From Sipunculus nudus (lineage: Eukaryota; Annelida; Sipuncula; Golfingiida; Sipunculidae), in assembly GCA_026874595.1 (NCBI GenBank), contig CM049307.1, positions 75,244,643-75,308,642 on the forward strand: a stretch of 64,000 bases of DNA. The letters run 5' to 3'. The translations under genes were made by a program, and so were the position numbers. The notes beneath the pieces are model-generated. The model saw only the letters and a program-made list of their open reading frames with translations. It searched no databases and was not told the origin of the DNA. Numbering within the stretch: position 1 is the first letter of the stretch; each line of letters starts with the position of its first letter. Positions 46,301 through 56,154 of this stretch are shown here, piece after piece.

Positions 46301-49117
46301 TGATGGTCATGATTTTCGGCATACATATTGATCATGAGATGTATCATCAGTTCCTGCAGATTGGTGGCGCCACCTTTATTGTTTGATTTTTTCACGATTT
46401 TTTCCTCTATTTTTGAGACCTTTAAGGATGCTGTCATCTGTAAGCATGGCACAAATCGTAACGACTGGACCTAGAATCTTCATTCTGGAAACACTGAGAG
46501 ACCTATGAAAAGTCTCCATGGAAACCAGAAATTAGGTCTTTGTTACCCAACCCTAGAGCTATGGGGCCCCAAAGCACCCCCCAGAGTAGTAAAAAATTTC
46601 ATACAAAATCTTCAATATCTCAATAACTACAACACTGATGGTCATGATTTTCGGCATACATATGGATCATGAGCTGTTCCATCAGTTTCTGTAGACTGGG
46701 TGCGCCACCTCTATTTTTTTCAAATTTTTACGAATTTTTTTTCATATTTTTTGAGACCTTTAAAGATGTGGTTATTTGTCAACAGGGTACAAATTGCAAC
46801 AACTGGACCTAGAAACTTCATTCTTGTCATGCAAGGAGGCCCATGAAGAGTGCCTGTGGAAACTTGAAATTAGGTCTCTGTTACCCATATCCTTCAAGCT
46901 ATAGAAGCCTCAGAATAATGGACAATTTGATATAAAAGCTGAAGTATCTGAACAACTAATGCGGAGATCACCATGATTCTTTGCATGGAAATTGACCATT
47001 AAGTGTTTTTGTTTGTTTCTGCAGACTGGTGGAGCCACCTGTATTTTTGTATCCTCCAAAACGAAGTTTTGCAGATACTATGTTTTTGACCGTGTTCCTC
47101 CGCCGCCGCAACGTTTGTTTCCAGAGAGCTCCTCTGAGAAAATTGGACCGATTTTTCCGAAACTTACACTAATTATCTAGTCACATGTGAACTAGTGCCT
47201 AACCAATTCGTGTTGACCTCTGACCTTTCCCCTCTATCCAGCATCCATTTGTGCGTCTGATCCACACATAAACCCTCATATCTCGGGAACCGTTTGACCA
47301 ATCAGGAAGTAAAATTTATACAAATGTAGCCCTTTGATTGCTTTATAACATACACAAAAATGGTGGCGCCACCTGTAACCATGTTTGCACAGTGTCCATC
47401 TGTTCATCTGCCTTGGGTTAAAATCACTCATATCTCGGCAGTGGTTTGACATATCTGCCTAAAATTTTGCAGTTTTATACATCCTGGTTAGCTTTCTTGA
47501 TTTTATGACAGGTGGCGCCACCTACATTCTAGTTTATGCTTCAGACATCCGAGCTCATATCTCGGGAACCGTTTGAACGATTGGGCCAAAATTTTGCATG
47601 TGTATAGATCTCACATAGGTCTTTATCATACACAAAACTGGAGGGGCCACCTGCAACCATTTTTGCACAGCGTTTGTCTGTTTGTCTGCCGTCGGCTAAA
47701 ATCACTCATATACATGTAGTGGTTTGACTTTTCTGCCTAAAATTTTGCATATGTATACAACTTGGACAGCTTTCTGGATTTGTGGTAGGTGGCACAACCT
47801 ACATACACATATAGGCTGCAGACATCCATGCTAATATGCAACATACCTTACTCTATTTCCCCTTGCCACTCAATCCATGCCTCACTTCAACCGTTCCACT
47901 CTAATTTTGGCGGATACACGTAGTCACTTATCCGCTACCTGTATTCTAGTTTTTAAAGTTTACACATTTTTTCTCTATTTTTGAGATATATAAATACAGA
48001 CTAAATCTTGGCCTGTTGGTTAATCTGTTTGATGCTTCAGTTGAATGGGTATATACTACCATTCTGATGATAAAATTTCCTTTAGCGAATCTCTTCCCAG
48101 TCAGCTGAGCGTCATGACCCATGGGTCACTTGTTAAATGCAAAATGATCACAGGTGAGCTGTGGTCCTTGAAGCAATAGTTAATACCATATTATGCCTAT
48201 CAGTATGCTGACATGATGTTATGTTGTTAATCAGAAAAACACTGGACTGACTGGGTTTTTTTTTTTGTTTTTTTTTTTTGCAGTGTTCAGTGATGACACA
48301 CAGAGCTTGACATTCTCCACAAAAACTCCGTCAGTAGATGTAGCCTTGGATGGAATGGTGATAACTGAAGAAACACGATCACACTGGAGGCATCAGGATA
48401 CCATGCTGTCCAGCCTTACCCAGCAGCAGGACTATGTGCTGAATGTACCTGCTGCCAGTCAGCCTGAAGATCTTAAACTGTTTAAAAGGTATGTCATGCT
48501 GTATGCCAGCTAGTGTTTGTAATTATTTGTAATATCACATTTTATGATTGACAGCAAAAAGCAACCAATCATTTATTACTGATTATTACTGTTTCTGTGA
48601 AACACCAACTTGCGCAGGGCAGACTGCTGTTTTGTCAGACTTTTGATGGTTTTGCATATTTTGTTTGCTGTATCTTCCTACATCTGCTACTGACCTACTG
48701 TTGAGCAATAATAACTCCAAAACTAATCAACATCTCTTATATTTAGTATGTATATAACGATGAGTGACTGCCTCTAGTTTGATAGTTTGAAGCAAGATTT
48801 GTGTTGCCACCTAGTGTCAGGAGATATGAGTTAGAGGAAGGCGCCCGTTTTAAATTAGATATAAGGGATAAAGAACTGTAGATACTATGACAGCCATATA
48901 TTTCGAGTTATTTACAATTCATTTTTTTCAGAGAATATGTATTGTTTTCTGTTGCAGGCTTTGCCCATACTTCAATGGTCGTCACCATCTGGAGGAAATT
49001 ATGTTTTATGAAAACTTACGAAGATCGCAACTGGTGACATTGCTGGACAAATTTAGAGACGTTTTGATCACATGTCAACATGAGGATCCTGTAATGACCG
49101 CTTGGGTCCATAGGTAG
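22242..49117 (+). CDS. NPRL3: NPRL3, GATOR1 complex subunit
   Basis: Thirteen coding exons join in phase: 22242-22359, 24151-24205, 29015-29207, 29614-29767, 30403-30478, 31458-31566, 32361-32395, 32724-32880, 35154-35260, 40733-40862, 41851-42004, 48284-48488 and 48958-49117. They give 550 residues; vertebrate NPRL3 is about 569. Family signatures seen are [16 protein letters not shown] at the N-terminus, [67 protein letters not shown] and, at the C-terminus, GRHHLEEIM and HEDPV. GATOR1 (with NPRL2 and DEPDC5) promotes GTP hydrolysis by RagA/B at the lysosome and restrains mTORC1 when amino acids are low. The exon 1 donor (AGAC/GTATGA) is the weakest border, and exon 6 could instead end at 31560, also in phase. 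Exons 8 and 11 end inside tandem arrays. Confidence 0.95.
22360..24150. other. NPRL3 intron 1
   Basis: A (TC)n microsatellite at about 22390-22423 lies just downstream of the exon 1 donor. The remainder is AT-rich without recognised elements; no exon was needed here to keep phase. Confidence 0.6.
24450..24675. repeat. 34-bp minisatellite (GGTGGTCTTATAAGACA type) in NPRL3 intron 2
   Basis: The unit alternates 'ggtggtcttataagacag' and 'gtggtcttaatagaca(g/t)'. GTCTTATAAGAC is itself a 12-bp perfect palindrome. About six to seven units are present. The leading text at 24345-24450, 'attagaccaccca..gtggtctta', looks like the founding sequence of the array. Confidence 0.75.
25080..25505. repeat. 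Dispersed repeat, family E, copy 1
   Basis: Text such as 'gcaacatccacgcatattta', 'tatggattttcatgaaact' and 'ggcgtattatgcac' is shared with 37050-37450 in NPRL3 intron 9. It ends in 'gtgctcttgtt' in both. It is probably a non-autonomous element; the class is not assigned. Confidence 0.55.
25506..27705. other. NPRL3 intron 2, unassigned part
   Basis: The region is AT-rich, with several interrupted frames on the minus strand at 26775-27107 and 27399-27835. These may be decayed transposon coding, but no motif was recognised. Confidence 0.35.
27706..28103. mobile_element. MITE-like element, second copy
   Basis: Ends TACCCCTTTCACA and TGTGAAAGGGGTA are perfect inverted repeats of 13 bp. The interior matches the element at 104-430. 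It is flanked by TA-rich sequence, consistent with a TA target. It lies in NPRL3 intron 2. Confidence 0.75.
28291..28321. repeat. (TA)n microsatellite
   Basis: An uninterrupted TA dinucleotide run in NPRL3 intron 2. A poly-G run lies at about 28828-28840. Confidence 0.9.
31720..31945 (+). mobile_element. tRNA-derived SINE in NPRL3 intron 6
   Basis: A tRNA-like head carries an A-box-like 'gttgagtggtaaattgcttgg' region and a B-box-like 'gggctcaatccc'. A body and AT-rich tail follow ('aaatagttgtaag..aaaataaa'). A second copy of the head lies at 49926-50049. Confidence 0.6.
32866..34525 (+). repeat. 70-bp minisatellite copying the exon 8 splice donor of NPRL3
   Basis: The array begins inside exon 8: CTAGCTCTGTCGCAT/GTGAGTAcCAGCAGAGCC is unit 1, and later units read CTAGCTCTGTCATGT/GTGAGTAACAGCAGAGCC. 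Donor-like sites fall at 32881, then every 70 bp to 34001, then at 34047 (one shortened unit), and every 70 bp to 34467: 24 in all, counting the real one. Most are GTGAGTA; variants are GTTAGT (33161), GTAAGT (33301), GTGATT (33861) and GTAGGT (34001). Degraded units continue to about 34650. Confidence 0.95.
35580..35630. repeat. Family E repeat, left piece of copy 2
   Basis: 'ttatggtaaacccactgtctg' matches the start of the repeat at 25093. Its remainder resumes at 37051 after the inserted transposon at 35631-37050. Confidence 0.5.
35631..37050. mobile_element. DNA transposon with about 27-bp inverted ends, TA target
   Basis: The left end CCGTAAAATCTCCACTTAAA and the right end TTTAAGTGGAGATTTTACGG are perfect inverted repeats, each bordered by TA. 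'AACCGC' text continues inward on both sides. The TA duplication suggests an IS630/mariner/Tigger-like or similar source. No intact transposase is visible in the 1.4 kb, so it is non-autonomous. It interrupts a family E repeat in NPRL3 intron 9. Confidence 0.85.
37051..37455. repeat. Family E repeat, right piece of copy 2
   Basis: It continues the repeat broken at 35630: 'cttaccaacagattatctgg' parallels 'cttaccaacagattaccagc' at 25174, and both end in 'gctcttgtt'. Confidence 0.6.
37790..38892. repeat. Old tandem-repeat element in NPRL3 intron 9
   Basis: Diverged internal units recur, for example 'atgcaaatgttggcctcatgattcatatt' and 'gtgcaaatgtttgtcacatgactcatatt'. A degenerate box 'ttggcaccacct' lies at 38195. 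It is probably an aged member of the same class as the Helentron-like elements. Confidence 0.4.
38893..39340 (+). repeat. Dispersed repeat, family F, copy 1
   Basis: The stretch matches 52440-52950 in order. Shared landmarks are 'tctgtattctgattt', 'catctgttat', 'gaaaaa(..)gcattgt', 'cagactgcca' and 'ctatttcag'. The class is unknown. Confidence 0.6.
39377..40715 (+). mobile_element. Helentron-like non-autonomous element, family D
   Basis: The left end AGCCCTCAGC folds with GCTGATGGGCT. The inverted partner GGCTGAGGGCT is at 40679. The 3' hairpin TCAGC-tttt-GCTGA follows at 40694-40707, and the end is tatt-CTAG/TT at 40715. The core has four units of about 303 bp, each with 'gatatct(c)gaaaaggattcac', 'ggtgaccttgacct' and, in the first three, a GGTGGCGCCACC-type box. 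Its 3' end is 17 bp from the NPRL3 exon 10 acceptor. Confidence 0.75.
40703..40732 (+). promoter_or_regulatory. NPRL3 exon 10 acceptor with transposon-derived branch point
   Basis: Only TTATATCTATTTCACAG separates the element end (CTAG at 40715) from exon 10 at 40733. The best branch-point match, CTGAT with A at 40707, lies 25 bases before the acceptor AG, inside the element's terminal hairpin. The branch-point call is inference from consensus and spacing. Confidence 0.5.
41159..41590 (+). mobile_element. Helentron-like family B, truncated old copy
   Basis: 'atcccaagcaaaagtctgtgatactatgg' is a decayed version of the family B left end. The following 'gataactcaa', 'ggggtcatgacct' and 'agtgaccttgacct' parallel 43315 onward. 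The 3' end is missing. It lies in NPRL3 intron 10. Confidence 0.55.
41970..42530 (+). repeat. 44-45-bp minisatellite copying the exon 11 splice donor of NPRL3
   Basis: Each unit contains about 34 bases of the exon 11 end (acaaacacaggatcagtgtc, then tgatacagcttcag) plus the donor GTTAGTCAGT. GT positions are 42005 (real), 42049, 42093, 42138, 42183, 42228, 42272, 42316, 42360, 42405, 42450 and 42494. Variants include GTTAGC and GTCAGT. Reading past the real donor gives TCA GGT TAG, an immediate in-frame stop. Confidence 0.95.
42540..43240. repeat. Decayed tandem-repeat element in NPRL3 intron 11
   Basis: Units such as 'catatcttaggagtggttcaaggtattggtctga' recur and match the interior of the family B element at 55280-55870. 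No clean ends were found. Confidence 0.5.
43315..44665 (+). mobile_element. Helentron-like non-autonomous element, family B, copy 1
   Basis: The left end GTATCCCCAGACAAAG folds with the adjacent CGGGATAC. Near the right end GTCTGGGGATAC is its inverted partner, followed by the hairpin TGGCAC-atgcg-GTGCCA and then CTGG/TTTTT. The core has repeated 'ggggtcatgacc', 'gaccttgacct' and 'caaaggtcaaggtcaca' blocks. It lies in NPRL3 intron 11 and ends five bases before a family C element starts. Confidence 0.75.
44671..48132 (+). mobile_element. Helentron-like family C, copy 1, with nested family A
   Basis: The left end AGCTCAGCTGACT folds with AGTCATGCTGAGCT, followed by a CCGTCTGTCCGTC-type tract. 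Near the right end CAGTCAGCTGAGC is the inverted partner, followed by the perfect hairpin TGACCCATGGGTCA and cTTG/TT. The core is seven units of about 335 bp, each with a GGTGGCGCCACC-type box (45016, 45352, 45688, 46024, 46364 and degenerate boxes near 46697 and 47028). The family A element at 47049-47949 is inserted in the last unit. It lies in NPRL3 intron 11. Confidence 0.75.
47049..47949 (+). mobile_element. Helentron-like family A, copy 2 (nested)
   Basis: It starts GTATCCTCCAAAACG and ends CTAG/TT after a GTAGTCACTTATCCGCTAC hairpin. It sits inside family C copy 1 at the same position as copy 3 inside family C copy 2. Confidence 0.75.
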
Positions 49118-49925
49118 CAGCGCTAGCAACTTATAACTTACAGTCCTTTTGTTTGGAATGATTATGGTAGAAACGGGAAACGTGAAATACCAGGAGGAAG
49201 AAATAACTGTACCACCTTGGATTGTTCCCAGTGAACCATGGAACATATGGTTACGGCATTTAACCTTAGTGGAGATAAAAGATGCATTTCCTCACTGCAG
49301 AACTGAAGGAAATACAACATCACCAAGTTGCATTGTAATAATATTAATGTATTCTCGATTATGTTCATGGCTGTATAGTAATGCATTAATCCACCTGGAT
49401 CAATAACAGGACTCATTCAGTTACTAGTAGGGCCTTGTGTTCTAAGGGTAGCACCTCATCCATTTTCATTTTGTATCATTCATTTTCATCCTCTTGACGG
49501 TGCCATCTCTAGGCCAAATAATGGCCATTGAAGATCAAATTAATACTGTATTTATCATTAAATATAATAAGACTGTGTGTTGTCATTTGTTTTACCTTCT
49601 GCAGTGTCTCAGTAGTTGTGTTTGAGGGAATGTGGGATATTCATGTTATTTAATGCCAATCTTCAATATGGTCAGATCAATGAGATCTCTATTAATTGCC
49701 CTTTGTCCATCTTCCATCTGGCTGAATGTCCTTTCATCTGTGAAAAAGGCTAAAAATGGTAACTGTCATAGAAACCTTAATTTTCATCAAGAGAGGTCCT
49801 CTTATGACCTCCTTTGAAATCTGAAATTATATCAGGGGGACTTTTATTTTATGAGCTGTTAATATTACAATTTCTAGCTATTTCTTACAATTTGACAGTT
49901 GTTTTGGTCTTAAAATCAAGTGTTC
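49118..49925. other. NPRL3 3' UTR and flank
   Basis: The NPRL3 stop is at 49115-49117. A plausible poly(A) signal follows at 49557. Nothing else is recognised before the SINE at 49926. Confidence 0.5.
49557..49562 (+). terminator. Possible NPRL3 polyadenylation signal ATTAAA
   Basis: ATTAAA is followed within 15-35 bases by a GT-rich stretch (actgtgtgttgtcatttg), the usual arrangement of signal and downstream element. This gives a 3' UTR of about 460 bases. AATAAA hexamers further on (for example near 51244) are alternatives. Confidence 0.4.
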
Positions 49926-50049
49926 GGGGCCTGGACAGCTGAGTGGTAAAATGCTCGGCTCTCTGCTGGCTACCCAGGTTCAATCCCTGATATGGCCATG
50001 AGAGTGGGTTGTAGTTGCCAATCTAAGGCCGGTGGTTTTCTCCATTTTT
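49926..50049 (+). mobile_element. tRNA-derived SINE head, cut by a Helentron-like element
   Basis: 'gctgagtggtaaaatgctcgg' and 'caggttcaatccc' resemble A and B boxes and match the copy at 31720. The SINE stops where the family C element begins at 50050. Confidence 0.6.
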
Positions 50050-52003
50050 AGCTCAGCTGACTATAAGTCATCTGAGCTATAGTCTTGGTCCTTTGTCCGT
50101 CGTCTGTCCGTCCGGCCATCCTGCGGTTAACAGGGCACGTTTTAAAACTGTTGGACCTATGAATCCAAATTTCTGCATACCATTAGATGTCCCCAAAATC
50201 TCCTAACATACCGAAAATTGGGTCATTAGGACTTCATTCCTTCGAGATATTAAGGGAAAACCAAAAAAAGCCATTGTTACACTTCAAAGGCTGCCTTATA
50301 TCAAAACCACTGATCTGTTTTTGATCATATTTAGTATTCATATTCTTCCATACATTTTCTGTGCACATACCAAAAATTAGGTCAGTATTGGGTACTATTT
50401 TGAAGTTATGGGCCCAAATATAAAGCAATTTTTTTTAAATCAGGAAATATATTTGCTCACTTAACATGAGAATTGCTGAAGCTGGAGACTTTTTTTCAGG
50501 AATATAACTTTATTTAATCAAGATTCAATTGTTTACCCAAAATGAGATCTGAATTTTGCAAATTTTTCATGTTATTAGCATTAATAAAAAATAATACCTT
50601 AAATTTTGTCCAACTTTGGCAATGGCACGTTTTTTCCCTGTAAGCACTGTTGATTTAATTTTCACAGCATATATACAAAAGGATTTATTCTTTTAAAATC
50701 TGAAATTTCAAAGGAATTGTTTGAAAAGAGTAGCTTTTATTCAAGTTTTCATACACCTAGTAGTACAGCCTTCACTTGCATTATGTAACCCACCCCAGGC
50801 AGCTTGCCTTGGCTCAGCTTGGCCACTACTAGCAGGCTTCCCCTCTGCCCTGCACTCCCCCCCCCCCCCCCCCCAGCTGGTGCATAAACTAGATGAATGT
50901 TATAATTTTCTGTATTTTATTTTACTCTTGGCTATGCTTCATTTTAGATTTTGTATTGTACCACCAGGGTTACAGTGATTAAAGTGCACATTTAAATGTG
51001 TTCACAAAGTGATGTATTGCTATGAAAGTGTGGATGTTCATCAGATAAGTAATGCTTTACTTCAGAAGAGTAAAACTTCACCAGGTGTGAAATTGACTAA
51101 TCATTTCAGTAATTAGTTATAGCTGAGATTGTAATTAGCATAATGATATTGTTTGTCCCTCATTTAACCAACAGTGTGTATACTTTATTTGAAAAGATGT
51201 TTTTATTTTATCAAATTTACTGAATCTTTTATTTTATTTCAGTGAATAAAATTAAGCATGTACTGAAAACTCCAATGTGCAAAACTTTTTAATAGGGATT
51301 CAAGGAATAATCTTGTAGATGCCATGTTGTGGCATTATTTTTCTTTTAAATTCAGTTTAAACATTTGATTTTAAAATAATAAAATATATGTGTATGCATA
51401 ATATGACCCAATATGAGCTACAATCTGGATATATAATGATTGCAACTTAGAATTCTAATATTTTAACTTATATTTTCAGTTTTTTTTATTACAAATTTAT
51501 AATACTTGTAAATGAAAAAAAATGAATCAGATAAAAACTATTAATGGAAAAAGTGGATATTTTAAAAAATAGGCTTATATATAAACTTAAATGCATCCGA
51601 CCACCCGAGCGGCATCCGGTGAGGCATCCAATTTGGCATGTGACGTGACATGTGGCATCCGGGTTTTAGTCCGTACCATATATAAACTTAAATGCATTGT
51701 TCCCTTGAAAGTGAAATAAAGATATTAGTCCATTCTGTCCACTTGCCTGTCCATCTGTAAATTTTTCATTTACATCACAGTATCTCAAAACTTTTACTGT
51801 TTTTCTTCATGACAGTCTTGTCAGAGTATTAGTTTGCAATCATATTTTTAGAACTTTACTATAACCAAGTAGGAGGGCCCCTTTCCTCTTAGCTTCTCAT
51901 ATTCTTATATAAATGAAAAACCTTACAATAGAATTTTTTTCATATTTTGCATTTGGAAAAATTTCAAATTTAAGCTGGGCGCCGTGACCCATGGGTCCTT
52001 TGT
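50050..52003 (+). mobile_element. Helentron-like family C, diverged copy 3
   Basis: The left end AGCTCAGCTGACTATAAGTC and the tract 'tttgtccgtcgtctgtccg' match family C. The right end 'gtgacccatgggtcctttgtt' near 51990 is the degraded terminal hairpin. The interior lacks the 335-bp box units and contains a poly-C run at about 50859-50874, so it is a divergent or internally replaced member. Confidence 0.55.
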
Positions 52004-52439
52004 TTATATTCTGGATTCTCAACATCATTGTTTGGCTAAAACTGAATAAATACCAGACATGGTGTGAATACTTTGCAAATGTATTTGAATACGAATATGA
52101 ATATGTACTCCATTGTAAAATTTCTTGCTAAGAATGGGAATTCTGGTAAAAATGAAAGTATTTGAATACCAGTGCAAATACTTTCAAAATGTATTCATGA
52201 ATGCATTCATAATTATATTCTATAATATTATTTTAATAATCATTTCAGTTACATTTTATTAGAAAAAATCATATGATTCTCTTATTATTTTTAATAAAAA
52301 TTATATTTGGCACAATATTTGTTATTAAATTTTAATAAATAGTTAAACTCTTATCTTATATGTGCTGCTTATAGTTATATGGCCAAGTCAAAATCTGTAT
52401 GACAATAGCACTATTTCACACTGAGGGCTACTATAATAG

Positions 52440-52950
52440 TCTTCGGCAAAACTATTAATTCAGCTTCTGTAACATTGCACAAAAAATGATTCTATGTGAC
52501 CTTTGTTCAAGTTTACTTAAATGATTATTGGCAGAATTATTGGACCTTTAACAATAAAAGGACTGTGAAATACTTTGGTAAAAAAAAACCTAGTAGATTT
52601 ATTGTATTAACAAATTTAGCTCTTTGGATGTATAAACAGAGCTGTACAGGCAACATAAATAATTGGTTCCATATCCAGCTTATGCGCAAGATAAATTAAT
52701 TAATAAAATAAATCTGTATTCTGATTTTGCTTTCAATAAGCATCTGTTATAATTCTAAACATTTTGACCAAAAAAAAAAATTATCAATATGCAGCCTGAA
52801 AAAGCATTGTCCTTCAGTATGTATAATCAGATTTGGCAAGATTTTGTCTGTATCTATAAATACCTTGACAGACTGCCAACTATTTCAGTCTCAGTCTGGA
52901 TCTATTTATAACTTAGGCATATTGCTAACTGTAACAGATTTTGCAACAGG
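52440..52950 (+). repeat. Dispersed repeat, family F, copy 2
   Basis: It matches 38893-39340 in the same order of landmarks. The class is unknown. Confidence 0.55.
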
Positions 52951-53099
52951 CCAAGAGTTCACTCAGTGCAGCCAGTTACAGGTCAAGAGTTCATTCAGTG
53001 CAGTAGCTGCACCTGCCAATTTGCTTCTATTGACTTGGGGCAACTGCCTGCCTCAGCTGATCTTTGTCAGCCCAGTGCACCTGACTCAAGAAAAGTATG

Positions 53100-54700
53100 A
53101 TGTATCGGCTGTGCACGTTAGTATAGCTAGCATTAGGGTGTTTATACAACGTTCGTAACCTGTGCACGATAGTATAGCTGGCATTAGGGTGTAGAACACA
53201 GCTGTATACGTATTGTATACGTTGGAAAAGTCGGCGTTAGGGTTTTAAAGTACAACTTTGACTTATTAAGAGACTATTCTTAACTTGTTACAAGAGAGCT
53301 GTAATAAGCCCACAGCTACTCATTAAGTAACCTTGGTATACGACATGGGTAGTGGTACTTTTCAGTGTCGGATGACCCTGCCACTAAATTCTGCAGGGTT
53401 AGGTCAGTGACTCTGACCACTGAGGATTTACCACTCTCCCTTTGTCTTATCGATTAGATTTAGCAGACGTTCGCGGAGCGTGTCATCCAGTAGTGCCGTG
53501 TACTTATGGATTTGCTAGGTTTTTAGAATCTGTATACCTTGTTAGGTCGGAGTTCGTGTCCGTCAGTTAGTCCGTGTGGTGTCACGGTAGGTTTAAGGAT
53601 AGCATTGAATAAAGGTCTAGACTGGTGTTGTGTCGTAGATCTCGTAATAAAAACATCGCTTCGTGCGTCCGCGTTACGCGATCTCATATCACTATTGACT
53701 TGTTGAAAAAAGCCATAGACTGTGGTAAGGCGATTTGTAAATTTGCAATTTACTGAAGTTTCCACAGAGCAAGGTTGCTCAGGCTAGAGAACGAGCGGAG
53801 GGTGACAGAGAGCGAGCGAGAATCGTGCATGGGCTCGTGGGCACGAGTTAGGGTTACAGAATGGAGAGCAGAATAGAGAGGGGGAGGCTCGTGAACACCA
53901 ACTAGAGTAAACGAAGTTTGGGGTCGCGTCGCGTAAGCAAGCAGCAGATGAGGCTGCACCTGTTTAGTTTCCGGCAGTGAACATTGCCGTCTTTCGATAG
54001 GATCAATGCATATCTCGAGAGATTCGAGAGATTGGCAGTGCGCCAAGAGTATCCGCGAGATAGGTTGGCATTCCACCTCAGTACTTTGCTAAAGAAAAGA
54101 GCTGATGCGTCGTGTAACGATAGTTTAAAGTTAGCCCTATTGAAAGGGATATAGGATGACAGGGGAGAAATACCGATTATTTAGGTCGAGAACACCGACC
54201 GTGGTGAGAAGTCCAGTCAATTTGCCGTTAGGCTTATCGGATTCCTGGTCAATTATATTTAATTCTCAGGACCAGAAAATGATTTTGATGGCCTCGTGGA
54301 CTTGCTGCCCAGAGAGCAATATGTTATTTGCTGCAGCGAGGAGCTAGTAGTCTTCTTAAAAGAGAAGATGTGTAGCTCGATCAGTGAAATGGCCGCGTTA
54401 GCAGAACGTTTCACCGATGCACACAGGGTACATAGTTTTGCGAGAAACGTAAAGAATCCTGAGGATAAAGCCACCTTTCAGGGCAGAAACGTGACCATTC
54501 GCAGGGGTCACAGGTCAAGAAGGACGAAGCGAGTTTTTGCCATTGCAGCCAAATGTGATATTATCGATGTGGTGGAAAAGGTCACAAAATAGCGGAATGT
54601 AGAAAGCCCGATGTATAGGGAAGAGTAAAGGTCCCGATGTAGGTCAAAATAGGACAAACACCATGTTGCGCACCGCCCCCGTCAATTTTGGATCTCGTCA
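53100..54700 (+). mobile_element. Broken gypsy/Ty3-type LTR retrotransposon remnant (gag only)
   Basis: Between about 53970 and 54590, frame-broken coding resembles the gag capsid region of invertebrate gypsy-type elements. An AYLERFERLA-like segment is followed after stops and shifts by an LLPREQY-like segment near 54300. Stop codons and frameshifts interrupt it, and no protease, reverse transcriptase or integrase region is present. Upstream, a 'gcattagggtgt' motif is repeated at 53131 and 53181 and may belong to a decayed LTR or leader. The remnant is inactive; the 3' boundary abuts the family B element at 54744. Confidence 0.6.
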
Positions 54701-54743
54701 AATTATTAGGATTTTGCGCACATATTATTTGAAATAATTAATT

Positions 54744-56154
54744 GTATCCCCAGACAAAGTCGGGATATCATGGTTAATGCTCGGTCGCGCCGCCGCCGCC
54801 TGGAGAGATTTCGTTTGGATGCGATAACTCAAATAATTTTTCACGGATCTTTACCAAACTTTACACGTGCATAGATATGGATGAGAGGACGAAGCCTATC
54901 TAAGATGGGGTCATGACCTTTACTAGGAGAGTGACATTGACCTTGAATAAGTCTAATTTGGGGGGAAATCACACAAATTCTTAAGTATCTCAAGAAATCT
55001 TGCATGGATTAATCCAAAAATCAACTTGACCGAAGATCTTGGTTAGTGTTGTCATGTACCGGAAACTGGTGGTGCCACCTAGTATCCATTTCTTGTTTTC
55101 GTACCGTTTAATACCCCCATCATTGCCACTTAACAGTACTGTGAGCATTATAAGTCTAAAAAAGTGGACACATTAGGCTGCATGTTCATTGATCTTGGAT
55201 ACCTCCATCTTGTATTCAAGACTGGTGGCATTATCTGCAATCGTAATTGTGTTGCGTTTATCCGTACGTTTGCTTTCGGTGCACATATCTCCGTAATGGA
55301 TTAAGGTATTGGTCTGTAATTTCGTATGTCCATCCATCTTTGAAAGTTTTCTCTTAAACCAGACAGGTGGCGCCACCTACCTTTCCGTTTTTGTAGAATA
55401 AATTAATGCTCTTTTCTGAAGAGTGATATGCCCTATTAGCCTGAAATTGTGCATATCCATATAGATCTTGGACTACTCCATCTTGTACTTAAGACTGGTG
55501 GCGCCATCTGCAATCATTTTGCCGTGGCGTCCATGTGTACATGTGCTTTGGGTGAAATTGCTCTCATATTCGGTGTGGTTCAAGGTATTGGTCTGAAATT
55601 TGGCATGTCCATCAATCTTTGAAAGTTTCGTAAACCAGACGGCGCCACCTACCTGTCCGTTTTTGTAGAATAAATTCAAGCTCTTTTCTCAGGAGTGATT
55701 CGCTCTATTGGCCTGAAATTGGGGATATCCATAGATCTTGGAACCCTCCACTTGTACTCAAGACTGATAGCGCCATCTACAATCGTTTTGCCGTGGCATC
55801 CAGCTGAACATTTGCTTCGGGAGAATATTGCTCATATCTCCAGAGTGGTTAAAGGTATTGATCTTAAATTTGGCATGTCTATCAATCTTAGAAAATTTTC
55901 TCGTAAACCAGACAGGTGGCGCCACCTACCTTACCATTTTTATAGAATAATCCCCTTTTCTCAAGAGTGATTCGCCGTATTGGCCTCCATATTTGGGGAA
56001 AAATATTGTTTCTCAAGTTGATAGATGGAAGACACCATAGTGGCTTGCCAAATGTCGGTATATGCTGCTGAAGATAGGTGGCCTATTCTTAAAGGGGGAA
56101 GAGGGTTAATTGTCTGGGGATACTATGGCACCTGCGGTGCAAAGAAATATCTAG
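54744..56154 (+). mobile_element. Helentron-like family B, copy 2
   Basis: It starts GTATCCCCAGACAAAGTCGG and has the inverted partner GTCTGGGGATAC near 56112. The hairpin GGCACCTGCGGTGC and CTAG/TT close the end at 56154. The core includes family units with GGTGGCGCCACC boxes at about 55364 and 55915, and partial boxes near 55497 and 55637. Confidence 0.8.
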